This document shows, piece after piece, positions 34,225-42,246 of a stretch of 64,000 bases of DNA. The stretch covers positions 62,001 to 126,000 of the forward strand of contig NZ_JAJNCT010000021.1 of the NCBI RefSeq assembly GCF_021026195.1, written 5' to 3'. The notes below the pieces were generated by a model that was not told the DNA's origin, ran no database searches, and saw only the letters and a list, made by a program, of their open reading frames with translations. The stretch's first letter is position 1; the number at the start of each line of letters is the position of its first letter. The DNA comes from Comamonas koreensis (GTDB lineage: Bacteria > Pseudomonadota > Gammaproteobacteria > Burkholderiales > Burkholderiaceae_C). The position numbers and the translations under genes were made by a program.

Positions 34225-35940
34225 ATGAAGTTATTTGAACAGTTGTTTAAGCGATGGGGTACGGCCAAACGCGCGATGGCGGCTGCCTTGTTGGCGCTCG
34301 TTGCTGCGGTCCCAGGCATCTCATGGGGACAAGAGGTGCTCTATCTCACACCGGATAAGGCCGCTCCTGATAACTTCAATATTCTGACCTTCACTGCGGG
34401 TGGCTTGACCAACCGCTTTGGCAAGGCTGGCGAAGGCTGGGTGGATGGCCGGGGTTGGCTCTCACAGGCCACGCCTTTGAATCCCTCTATTTTTGACGGC
34501 AAGAAGCTCGTGGTGGTGACCACGGTATTTGAGCCGTTGAACGTCAACCAGATTGAGGTGCTGAAAACGGCGATGACCACGCGCCCGGAGACCGCCTTTG
34601 TCATCTTCTCCGATGGCTGCTGCGCGGTCGCTGGCAATCTGACGCCGATCGTGAAAATTCTCAACGACGCCACCCAATGGGGTATCAGTCTCCCTGCGAC
34701 ACAGGTGGGCGGCAAGGTCGCTGCCCCTCTCAATACCGCCTCTCCGTACCAGGCCAGCTTCAGCAGCCTGAACCCCTTGCAGGGCGCAGCGTATCTGACC
34801 ATCAGCAATGTCCCAACCCCCAACGCGCTGTACCTGCCTCAAGGCACTGCCGTTCCGGTGGCTGCAGCGCGTACCTCGGCCTATGGCTTTTTTGTGCCGA
34901 AGTCGGCGATGAACGGTGGCAGCTGCACCTTTCTGACTGCAGACGCATCGCCATTTGGCACCGATAGCGACACCACCCAGGCCCGCTCCAACGAGATCAT
35001 CGCCGCATTCGCCAAGGCGGCACTGGATGAAGACGGTGCCTGTAACGAGGCAGTACCCGATGTGGACCTGTCAGTCACCTTCACCGGCCCGGCTGCGCTG
35101 GCCGCCGCGCCCCAAACCTACACTCTGCAAGTGAAGAACCTGGGCAGCACCGCCAGCACGGTGCCGACGACGGCATCGGTGACCCTGCCCGCGGGCTACA
35201 CCGCCCAGCAGCTGCCAAACGGCTGCGCTGGTCTGCCGGCTCCGCAAAATGGGTTTGCATGCACGGTCCCTGCACTGGATGCATTGACCGGGGAGATCAG
35301 CTACAGCGTCGCTTTGGTGCGTGCCGCCGGTGCAGCGCCTGCATCGAGCGCAGCGTTTGTCAACCCTGTGGTGAATGGCGAAACGGTGACGGCGAACAAC
35401 ACTGCCACCTTGCTGTTCACCACCGCTGCCGATGTGCGCATTGACCTGGCTGGCCTGCCCCTTTCCGGCAAGAAGGGCGATGCCTACACCGGCAGCTTCC
35501 AATGCACCAACAGCGGTACGGCGGCTATGGCCAATGCCTCTTGCACTGTGACAGGTCTGCCCGCAGGCGTGCAGATCGGCGCATGTACGCTTGACGGTGC
35601 CGCCTGGACTTCTCCCGGCACGATTTCAGAAGGTCAGTCTGTTGTCTGCCAAGTGCGCGGTACGGCTGAGCAGGACAGCGTGTTCCCGGTGCAGGGCACT
35701 GGTGGCAACAGCACAGCGGCCGTCTCCATCACCATCGACGCGGTAGCGCCAGATCCGGTACCCGAGCCGGCGCCACCACCTGTTCCCGAGCCCATCCCGC
35801 AACCGGTTCCCGAACCCATTCCAGAGTCCGTCGCCGCAACGCCCGTGCCATCGCTATCGCAATGGGGCCAATGGCTGTTGAGCGGTCTGATGGTAGCGCT
35901 GGGCTTGGCGGCGATGCGCCGTGGGCGTCGTCAGGGCTGA
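34225..35940 (+). CDS. IPTL-CTERM sorted surface/secreted protein
   Basis: The 571-residue protein starts with a signal peptide (residues 1-36, KRAMAAALLALVAAVPGISWG), followed by about 250 residues with no known domain and two beta-sandwich, DUF11-like repeats (VDLSVTFTGPAALAAAPQTY and VRIDLAGLPLSGKKGDAY). A Pro-Glu-rich linker (about 508-535: PEPAPPPVPEPIPQPVPEPI) leads to the sorting signal VPSLSQWGQWLLSGLMVALGLAAMRRGRR. That is the IPTL-CTERM pattern: motif, hydrophobic helix, basic end. Such proteins are believed to be processed in the envelope; no matching sortase is seen in this window. Many Cys pairs suggest disulfides. Confidence 0.82.
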   Translation: MKLFEQLFKRWGTAKRAMAAALLALVAAVPGISWGQEVLYLTPDKAAPDNFNILTFTAGGLTNRFGKAGEGWVDGRGWLSQATPLNPSIFDGKKLVVVTTVFEPLNVNQIEVLKTAMTTRPETAFVIFSDGCCAVAGNLTPIVKILNDATQWGISLPATQVGGKVAAPLNTASPYQASFSSLNPLQGAAYLTISNVPTPNALYLPQGTAVPVAAARTSAYGFFVPKSAMNGGSCTFLTADASPFGTDSDTTQARSNEIIAAFAKAALDEDGACNEAVPDVDLSVTFTGPAALAAAPQTYTLQVKNLGSTASTVPTTASVTLPAGYTAQQLPNGCAGLPAPQNGFACTVPALDALTGEISYSVALVRAAGAAPASSAAFVNPVVNGETVTANNTATLLFTTAADVRIDLAGLPLSGKKGDAYTGSFQCTNSGTAAMANASCTVTGLPAGVQIGACTLDGAAWTSPGTISEGQSVVCQVRGTAEQDSVFPVQGTGGNSTAAVSITIDAVAPDPVPEPAPPPVPEPIPQPVPEPIPESVAATPVPSLSQWGQWLLSGLMVALGLAAMRRGRRQG

Positions 35941-36144
35941 TCTGATCTGTGCGCAGTGGCCGTTGTAGTGCGGGCGCAGGGCTGGGCAGCGGCAGCGCAG
36001 CCGGGGCTGGGTTAGCTGCCCGCGAAGCCTCCGGGGCTCAGTCACCCACTGCTGCGCTGCAAGCAGCAAGTGAGGTGTGTTGCGGAAACACTGCTTTCTT
36101 GATCTGGCGCAGAGTTTTGCGGTTGAGCTTGTGCCGGCGCTGGA

Positions 36145-36177
36145 TCAAAAAAATGCCGCCCCTGGTGGGGCGGCATT
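36145..36177 (-). terminator. Rho-independent terminator, minus strand
   Basis: AATGCCGCCCC-tggt-GGGGCGGCATT is an 11-bp hairpin; on the minus strand it is followed by a T-run (A-run at 36147-36153 on the plus strand). It may also serve the plus-strand gene ending at 35940, though poorly, because no T-run follows in that direction. Confidence 0.75.
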
Positions 36178-36332
36178 GCATTCAAAAGAAAGCCGATCCT
36201 GAAAAATCAGGGTGTTCATGCAAGTCAAGAGAGGGAGGGAGGGTGCGCATGAACTCGGCGAAACCGATGCTCAAATTCTAGGGCGGCGATCGGTATTTGC
36301 CTGTTAAACGAAACGCGCAATAGTCAGCAATT

Positions 36333-36364
36333 GACAAAAAAAAGAGCCCGCATGATGCGGGCTC
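36333..36364 (-). terminator. Rho-independent terminator, minus strand
   Basis: GAGCCCGCA-tga-TGCGGGCTC is a 9-bp hairpin followed on the minus strand by eight or more T (A-run 36336-36343 on the plus strand). The nearest minus-strand protein gene ends at 37046, 680 bases away, so it may end a small RNA. Confidence 0.8.
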
Positions 36365-36415
36365 CAAGGTCGTTTTCCTTTTCTTGTACTTCTACCTCCC
36401 TCCAGAGGAATCGAG
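36333..36415 (-). ncRNA. Candidate small RNA ending at the 36333 terminator
   Basis: Reading the minus strand down to the terminator, a stretch of about 80 bases contains a Shine-Dalgarno-like GGAGGGAGGT (about 36388-36397) but no following open frame of useful length. The neighbouring minus-strand stretch before the other terminator contains the complementary CCCTCCCTCC. The 5' end is a guess; no clear promoter was identified. Confidence 0.3.
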
Positions 36416-37045
36416 ATCATATGTCAAAACTATGATGCTTTGGTTGTCATAAATTCAACAAATGTCAGCTTTCTGAAAGCTTCAGGGTTTTTGGAAGAAA
36501 CTCCACCGACTTATGCTTAATGCTATCAACCTATCCAAAAATCAAGTATTTCAATATTTCTTATGAGTGCTTGCTTAAATGGCGCCCATTCACGCTCACG
36601 CGCCAGAAGCGGCGGGTCAGTGATTGGTGCCAATCGTTACTGAGTGTGGGAATTGCTAGCACACACACTACGCAACTGATTGTTGGTGGTGCAATATTAT
36701 GTACTAGTTTTGACGGCCTTCATCGGCAGGCTGCCCGGCGCGCGACAGCCCTCCCAGTAGCAGTGCCGCCAGTGAATGGCTATGAAAAAGCCCGGCGCCA
36801 GGGAGAGGGCCAGCCCTGCGCGCAAAGGCGGGCGACTGGGACGGGCGCCGACACTGCGTGCGCCTGAAGGCCCCTTTGCGAAACCCGCTGCCCTGGCTTC
36901 AACGTGGTCTCGGGCAGTTCGCCGGGTTGCCCATGGCGTCAATAGCGCCAATAGCGCCAATCGCGCGCGATGGAATGCCAATGACCTCTTGACCCTCATC
37001 CCGATCCGCGCACATCGCCATTGGCGACGATCCTGCCAAGGTTGC

Positions 37046-38053
37046 TTAGGCGACGGGCTTGCGGCCCACGGTGCGGATCAGCTCGCCCACGCGCAGCAGG
37101 TACTGGTCAAAAGCCTGGTTGGCGGCTGCCTGGTTGCTGGTGGGCTGGGCCACGGTGCGGCCCTCGGCCTCCAGGCGGCCACGGATCTCGGGGTTGAGCA
37201 GGGCCGCGCCAATGGCGCTGCGCAACAGGCTGACCCGCTCGGCCGGGCAGCCTTGTTTGACAAAGTAGCCGCCGCTGATGGTGTAGGCAAAGTCAGGCAG
37301 CTGCTGGCTTTGGCTGATCAGCGGGATATGGGCCAGCGGCGTGGGCAGCTCTTTGGAAAAGCTGGTGACGACCTTGAGCCGGCCCTGCGCCTGCATCGCA
37401 TCAAAGCTGGTCTGGTAGGCGAGGATGGCCAGGTCCACCTCGCCACCGGCGACGCCCTGCAGCGCGGGTGCACCACCCTTGTAGGGCACATGCAGCAGGG
37501 GCGCACCCACGCGGGTGGACAGCGCCTCGCCCATCAGGTGGTAGATGGAATCAATGCCGACGGTGGCATAGGTGAGCGGCTTGGCGCTGCTTTGCTTGGC
37601 CAGCGCAATCACCTTGTCCAACGAATCGGCCTGCAGGCCATTGCGGGCCAGCAGCACGATATGCGCTTCGCTGATCGGCGCGACCAGGCTGAAGTCCTTC
37701 GGGCTATAGCGCGCCGAGGGGTTGAGCATGGGCGCCAGAAACACCTCGTTGATGGAGCCATGGAAGAAGGTATAGCCATCGGCCTGCGCGCTCAGCACCT
37801 TGTTGGCACCGATCAGGCCGGTGCCGCCGCCATAGTTCTCCACCACGACTTGCTGTTTGAGGCTCTTGCCAATCGATTCGCCAAAGATGCGGGCGGCGGT
37901 ATCGCTGGCGCCGCCTGCGGGGTAGGGCACGACCAGCGACAGCGGCTTGGTCGGGTAGGCATCGGCTGCCCAGGCCTGTTGCGTGGCCAGCCAGGGGGCG
38001 CCTGCCAGCAGGCTGGCGTATTGGAGAAACTGGCGGCGATGGTTTGTGTGCAT
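37046..38053 (-). CDS. Bug-family (tripartite tricarboxylate type) periplasmic binding protein
   Basis: The 335-residue protein has a signal peptide with twin-Arg-like start (NHRRQFLQYASLLAGAPWL..AWA) and Bug landmarks: YPTKPLSLVVPYPAGGASDTAARIFGE, VVVENYGGGTGLIGANKV, PLTYATVGIDSIYHLMGEAL and VPYKGGAPALQGVAGGEVDLAI. Bug proteins bind carboxylates, amino acids or related molecules; most are orphan, and here no membrane partners are adjacent. It lies 20 bases after the M20 amidohydrolase, so both probably form one transcript and the ligand is likely an N-acyl amino acid or its product. Confidence 0.9.
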   Translation of the reverse strand: MHTNHRRQFLQYASLLAGAPWLATQQAWAADAYPTKPLSLVVPYPAGGASDTAARIFGESIGKSLKQQVVVENYGGGTGLIGANKVLSAQADGYTFFHGSINEVFLAPMLNPSARYSPKDFSLVAPISEAHIVLLARNGLQADSLDKVIALAKQSSAKPLTYATVGIDSIYHLMGEALSTRVGAPLLHVPYKGGAPALQGVAGGEVDLAILAYQTSFDAMQAQGRLKVVTSFSKELPTPLAHIPLISQSQQLPDFAYTISGGYFVKQGCPAERVSLLRSAIGAALLNPEIRGRLEAEGRTVAQPTSNQAAANQAFDQYLLRVGELIRTVGRKPVA

Positions 38054-38073
38054 GGTGCTCTCGCTCGGTGGGT

Positions 38074-39255
38074 TTATTGCAGATAGCTTTGTGCCAGGCT
38101 GGCCCAGAAGGCCGCGCCGATGGGCAGGGCCTTGTCATTGAAGTCATACAGCGGGTTGTGCACCATGCAGCCGCCGTCCTGCCCCAGGCCATTGCCCAGC
38201 CGCACATAGGCGCCGGGGCGGTGCTCCAGCATGTAGGCAAAGTCTTCGCTGCCCATCACCGGGCCCCGGGTCACCACGTTGTCGGCGCCCAGCAGTTTGG
38301 CGGCCACTTCGCGGGCACGCTCGGTTTGCGCAGCATGGTTGACCAGCACCGGGTACTTGCGCTCGTACAGCAGATCGGCCTGGAGCTGGTAGCTCTGGGC
38401 CTGGGCGCTGACAAAGTCGCGCAGCCGGGTTTCGATCTGGTTGCGCACCTCGGGGTTGAGCGCGCGGATGCCGATCTTGATCGTCGCGCTCTCCGGCACT
38501 ATGTTGTAGGTGGCGCCGGCCTGGATGGAGCCGACGGTGATGACGGCCGACTTGAGCGCATCGACCTCGCGGCTGACCAGCGACTGCAGGCCCAGCACGA
38601 TGCTGGCGGCGGCCTGCATCACATCAATGCCGTGGTGGGGCATGGCGCCATGGGCGGAGCGGCCGGTCAAGGTCACGGTGGCGCGGTCGAACGAGGCCAT
38701 CGCGGGCCCGGTGATCATGCCGATCTGGCCCACCGGCAGGCCCGGCGTGTTGTGCAGCGCATAGATTTCGTCGCAGGGAAACTGTTCGAACAGGCCGTCA
38801 TCGACCATGCGCAAGGCGCCGCCTTCGTTCTCTTCCGCTGGCTGAAAAACCAGGTTCAGGGTGCCGTTGTAGTCCACCGATTCGGCCAGGTAGCGCGCCG
38901 CGCACAGCAGGATGGCGGTGTGGCCATCGTGGCCGCAGGCATGCATCTTGCCGCTCAGCGTACTGGCGTAGGGCAGGCCGGTTTTCTCCTGGATTGGCAG
39001 CGCATCCATATCGGCACGAATGCCGATGCTGCGGCTGCCCTGGCCTTTTTTGAGGCGGCCCACCACGCCCGTGCTGCCCAGGCCCCGGTGCACTTCATAG
39101 CCCCAGGACTGCAGGCGCTCGGCCACCAGGTCGCTGGTGCGCAGCTCCTCAAAGGCCAGCTCCGGGAAAGCATGGATCTGGTGGCGGATGCCGACAAACT
39201 CAGGCGCAAGGGCCTGTACGGCAGATAGCAAGGCAGGGTTGAGAGGTGCGTTCAT
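38074..39255 (-). CDS. M20-family amidohydrolase (hippurate hydrolase/IAA-amino acid hydrolase-like)
   Basis: The 393-residue protein is a typical M20D member: IRHQIHAFPELAFEE, GIRADMDALPIQEKTGLPYAS with metal-binding Asp, MHACGHDGHTAILL with metal-binding Cys and His, FQPAEENEGGA with Glu, and VMGSEDFAYML near the end. Such enzymes split N-acyl amino acids. It is divergent from the LysR gene at 39369, the probable regulator, with an inverted repeat between them (39334-39350). It precedes the Bug binding protein. Confidence 0.92.
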   Translation of the reverse strand: MNAPLNPALLSAVQALAPEFVGIRHQIHAFPELAFEELRTSDLVAERLQSWGYEVHRGLGSTGVVGRLKKGQGSRSIGIRADMDALPIQEKTGLPYASTLSGKMHACGHDGHTAILLCAARYLAESVDYNGTLNLVFQPAEENEGGALRMVDDGLFEQFPCDEIYALHNTPGLPVGQIGMITGPAMASFDRATVTLTGRSAHGAMPHHGIDVMQAAASIVLGLQSLVSREVDALKSAVITVGSIQAGATYNIVPESATIKIGIRALNPEVRNQIETRLRDFVSAQAQSYQLQADLLYERKYPVLVNHAAQTERAREVAAKLLGADNVVTRGPVMGSEDFAYMLEHRPGAYVRLGNGLGQDGGCMVHNPLYDFNDKALPIGAAFWASLAQSYLQ

Positions 39256-39333
39256 GGTGGGGCCGTCACAAAAAAGTCAAACCATTATCGAAAGCGCCAT
39301 CCGTCGCGTCCATGACAACGCAAGCAATCAAAC

Positions 39334-39350
39334 GTTGCAAGAATCGCAAC
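39334..39350. promoter_or_regulatory. LysR-type inverted repeat between divergent genes
   Basis: GTTGC-aagaatc-GCAAC is a perfect 5-bp inverted repeat fitting the T-N-A spaced palindromes bound by LysR regulators. It sits between the M20 gene and the lysR gene. Confidence 0.5.
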
Positions 39351-39368
39351 AATGGGCGGAGGCGAGCA

Positions 39369-40292
39369 ATGTTGAACCTGGGTATGGACGATGTGCTGGA
39401 CCGCAAGCGGGCGCTGTGCCTGCTGCAGATCATGGAAACCGGCTCGGTGCGCGGCGCCGCTGATGTGCTGGCGGTGGACCCGTCGATGGTGAGCCGCACG
39501 GTGGCCCGGCTGGAGCAGGACACCGGCCTGGTGCTGCTGGAGCGGCGTGGCCGGGGCGTGGTGGTGACCGATGCCGGCCGCATGCTGGCGCTGTTTGCCC
39601 GCCGCCAGCAGGACCTGCACGACACCTTTGTCGCCGAGGTCAACAGCCTCAAGAACGCGCAATCAGGCCACCTGGACCTGGTGCTGGGCGAGGGCACCCT
39701 GGACATGGTGATGGGCCCGGTGCTGCAGGGTTTCATCAAAGCCCATGGCGATGTGCGCTACCACATCAAGGTGGCGGGCACCGAAGAGGCCGTGCAGTGC
39801 ATTCTGGAGGACCGGGCGCATATCGGCATCGTGTTCCAGCCACCCAACGATGCGCGCCTGCGCTCCCACCATGCGCGGCTGGCGCCCGTGCGGGTGCATG
39901 TGCGCAAGGGCCATCCGCTGGCCAGCCACAGCGGGCCCTTGAGCCTGGCCGATCTGGCGCCTTACCCGGGTGCGGCGCTGGAGAAATCCTTTGGCGTGCG
40001 CAAGCACATCCAGGCCGCCGAGCTGGAGGAAAACATCCGCCTGCAGCCCATGCTGACCACCAACTCCTTCAAGGTGCTGTGGGATTTTGCGGTGATGGGC
40101 CTGGGCTACATCATGACGCCGCGCTCCATCCCGCTGCAGGGCGTGGCGCTGGATACTCTGGTGTCGCTGCCGCTGGCCAGCCCAGTGCTCAACCACAGCC
40201 AGCTGCATATGGTCACCCGCAGCGGCCGGCCGCTGTCGCCGGTGGCGTCGCAACTGCTGCGGCAGATGGTGGCGGCGTTTTCTGCGAGCTGA
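39369..40292 (+). CDS. LysR-family transcriptional regulator
   Basis: The 307-residue protein has the N-terminal HTH (CLLQIMETGSVRGAADVLAVDPSMVSRTVARLEQDTG) and a C-terminal periplasmic-binding-like effector domain beginning around residue 92 (GHLDLVLGEGTLDMVMG). GGAGG lies seven bases before the ATG at 39369. Divergence from the M20 amidohydrolase gene suggests that it controls the amidohydrolase-Bug transcript in response to an acyl amino acid or its product (inference). Confidence 0.9.
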   Translation: MLNLGMDDVLDRKRALCLLQIMETGSVRGAADVLAVDPSMVSRTVARLEQDTGLVLLERRGRGVVVTDAGRMLALFARRQQDLHDTFVAEVNSLKNAQSGHLDLVLGEGTLDMVMGPVLQGFIKAHGDVRYHIKVAGTEEAVQCILEDRAHIGIVFQPPNDARLRSHHARLAPVRVHVRKGHPLASHSGPLSLADLAPYPGAALEKSFGVRKHIQAAELEENIRLQPMLTTNSFKVLWDFAVMGLGYIMTPRSIPLQGVALDTLVSLPLASPVLNHSQLHMVTRSGRPLSPVASQLLRQMVAAFSAS

Positions 40293-40343
40293 TGCGCGAT
40301 GCGCCAACCGGACAGTGCATACTGCGCGGCTGGAGAGACCACG

Positions 40344-40820
40344 ATGGCATCACACCTGGACAGCTTTGACCTGCAACTGCTCGCCCACCTGCAGCGCGAT
40401 GCGCGCCTGCCCCAGGCCGAACTAGGCGCGCGGGTGAACCTCTCGACCGCTGCCGTCAACCGCCGGCTCAAACGCCTGGGCGAGGAGGGCGTCATCAAGC
40501 GCTACACGGTAGAGATCGAGCCCGCCGCCGTCGGTTACCCGCTCACCGTCATCGTCGGCGTGGAGGCCGAGAGCGAGCGGGTGGACCTGCTCGATGCCAC
40601 CAAACGCGTCTTCATGGACTGCCCCGAAGTGCAGCAGTGCTACTACGTGACGGGCGAGTGGGACTTCATCCTGATCCTGGCCGTCAGCGACATGGCGCAC
40701 TACAACGCGCTGACCCGGCACCTGTTTTTCAGCAGCAACAACGTCAAACGCTTCAAGACCTTTGTGGCGATGGAGCGCGAGAAAACCGGCATGGCGCTGC
40801 CGATCGGGCTGCCGGATTAA
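40344..40820 (+). CDS. Lrp/AsnC-family transcriptional regulator
   Basis: The 158-residue protein has an N-terminal HTH (FDLQLLAHLQRDARLPQAELGARVNLSTAAVNRRLKRLGEEGVIKRY) and the RAM ligand-binding domain (PEVQQCYYVTGEWDFILILAVSD). Lrp proteins sense amino acids. It stands just upstream of the diaminopropionate ammonia-lyase and gamma-glutamyltransferase genes, same strand, with a 205-base gap that may hold its operator, so it probably controls them. GGAG precedes the ATG at 40344. Confidence 0.92.
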   Translation: MASHLDSFDLQLLAHLQRDARLPQAELGARVNLSTAAVNRRLKRLGEEGVIKRYTVEIEPAAVGYPLTVIVGVEAESERVDLLDATKRVFMDCPEVQQCYYVTGEWDFILILAVSDMAHYNALTRHLFFSSNNVKRFKTFVAMEREKTGMALPIGLPD

Positions 40821-41025
40821 TGGAGTTGCAGTGGCGGATCTGCGGGCTTGCAATAAGCACGCAGTGGTCTAAAGAAAAACGGTAAATCGTTCCGTATTGG
40901 GGCGTGATACAGGGACAAAAATCCAGGGTGCCACCTCTACGATGGCCGGGTAGCGGTTGAGGATGCAGGCCAGCCATGCAGGCCTCCCTCAACCTCCTTG
41001 CCCTTTGTCCCTGGAGACCCCCTCA

Positions 41026-42243
41026 ATGTTGATCGCCAACCCCCGCGCCCAGCGCAGTGCCTACCCCGCCGACCTGCAAGCCATCATGAGCGTGGAGCGC
41101 GCGCAAGAGAGCCGCCGCTGGCTCAGCAGCTGGCAGGGCATTGCGCGCCAGGCCACGCCGCTGCGTGATTTGCCTGGCTTGGCGCAGCAGCTGGGCATTG
41201 CCAGCTTCAGCCTCAAGGATGAATCGCTGCGCTCCAGCCTGGGCAGCTTCAAGGCGTTGGGCGCGCCGGTGGCGCTGGTGCGGCAGATTCTGCGCCTGCA
41301 CCCCGGCTTGGATCCGGCCGCCATCCTGAGTGGGCGCTATGCCGAGCAACTGAAGGGCTATACCGTCATCAGCGCCACCGATGGCAACCATGGCCGCAGC
41401 CTGGCCGCTGCCGCGCGCGATGCCGGTTGCGGCTGCCAGATCGTGCTGCATGCCCAGGTGAGCGCCGAGCGCGAGCAGGCGATTGCCGCCTTTGGTGCGG
41501 AGGTTGTGCGCATTGCCGGCAACTACGATGCCTCGGTCGAAGAGGCCGCCCGCCTGGCGCAGGTTCATGGCTGGCAGGTCATCTCGGACACCTCGTATGA
41601 AGGTTATGAAGACATTCCGCGCGATGTCATGCAGGGCTATAGCACCATCGCGGCCGAAGTCATCGAGCAGACCGGCACGCAACCGGGCGGCGCCAGTGCC
41701 TTCAGCCATGTGTTTTTGCAAGGCGGTGTGGGCGGCATGGCTGCTGGCCTGGCCAGCTACCTGTGGGAAGTGCATGGCGCGCAGCGCCCGCGCCTGGTGG
41801 TGGTGGAGCCGGCCCAGGCCGATTGCCTGCTGCAAAGCGCCATCCAGGGGCGCCCAGCCCAGGCGACGGGCTCGGTCGATTCGGTGATGGCCGGCCTGGC
41901 CTGTGGCGAGACCTCGCCGCTGGCCTGGAAGTTTTTGGACCCCAGCGTGGACCACTTTATGACCGTGGAGGACGACGCAGCCATTGCCGCGATGCGGACC
42001 CTGGCCCAGGGCGTAGGCGGCGATATCCCCGTGGTGGCGGGCGAATCCGGTGTGGCGGGCCTGGCCGCTTTGCAGGTCTTGCGCGGCGATGCGGCCGGCT
42101 GGGCGGCGCTGGGGCTGGATGCGCAGTCGCGGGTGCTCATCATCAACACCGAAGGTGCCACGGCGCCCCAGGTCTATGCCGAGCTGGTGGGCGAACCGGC
42201 TGCCGCGGTCGAGGCACGCCAGGCCGCCTGGTTGGCGCGCTGA
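41026..42243 (+). CDS. 2,3-diaminopropionate ammonia-lyase (YgeX family, PLP)
   Basis: The 405-residue PLP enzyme of the tryptophan-synthase beta fold shows FSLKDESLRSSLGSFKALGAP with the Schiff-base Lys, ISATDGNHGRSLAAAARDAG (phosphate side), a Gly-rich LQGGVGGMAAGLASYL loop, and VVAGESGVAGLAAL. This pattern is that of diaminopropionate ammonia-lyase, which makes pyruvate and two ammonia. The start at 41026 follows GGAGA. The gamma-glutamyltransferase starts three bases after its stop, so both are co-expressed. A related dehydratase activity (for example on another beta-substituted alanine) cannot be ruled out. Confidence 0.82.
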   Translation: MLIANPRAQRSAYPADLQAIMSVERAQESRRWLSSWQGIARQATPLRDLPGLAQQLGIASFSLKDESLRSSLGSFKALGAPVALVRQILRLHPGLDPAAILSGRYAEQLKGYTVISATDGNHGRSLAAAARDAGCGCQIVLHAQVSAEREQAIAAFGAEVVRIAGNYDASVEEAARLAQVHGWQVISDTSYEGYEDIPRDVMQGYSTIAAEVIEQTGTQPGGASAFSHVFLQGGVGGMAAGLASYLWEVHGAQRPRLVVVEPAQADCLLQSAIQGRPAQATGSVDSVMAGLACGETSPLAWKFLDPSVDHFMTVEDDAAIAAMRTLAQGVGGDIPVVAGESGVAGLAALQVLRGDAAGWAALGLDAQSRVLIINTEGATAPQVYAELVGEPAAAVEARQAAWLAR

Positions 42244-42246
42244 GCC

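Larger units (their letters stand above)
35941..37045. other. Long intergenic region with two minus-strand terminators
   Basis: No convincing protein gene is present. The left part holds two minus-strand terminator hairpins (36145-36177 and 36333-36364), described separately. The part 36420-36720 is clearly AT-richer than its neighbours. A tiny plus-strand frame (36250-36282, ten codons) follows GGAGGGAGGG. Open frames at 36697-36999 and 36776 onward have Arg/Pro/Ala-rich composition and no good start sites. Confidence 0.5.

Noticed and set aside
36697-36999. Possible 100-aa gene on the minus strand and an overlapping plus-strand frame from 36776
   Set aside because: Composition is Arg/Ala/Pro-rich, starts lack ribosome sites, and the two frames mirror each other. 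It may be a dispersed intergenic sequence, but one copy in this window cannot show that.
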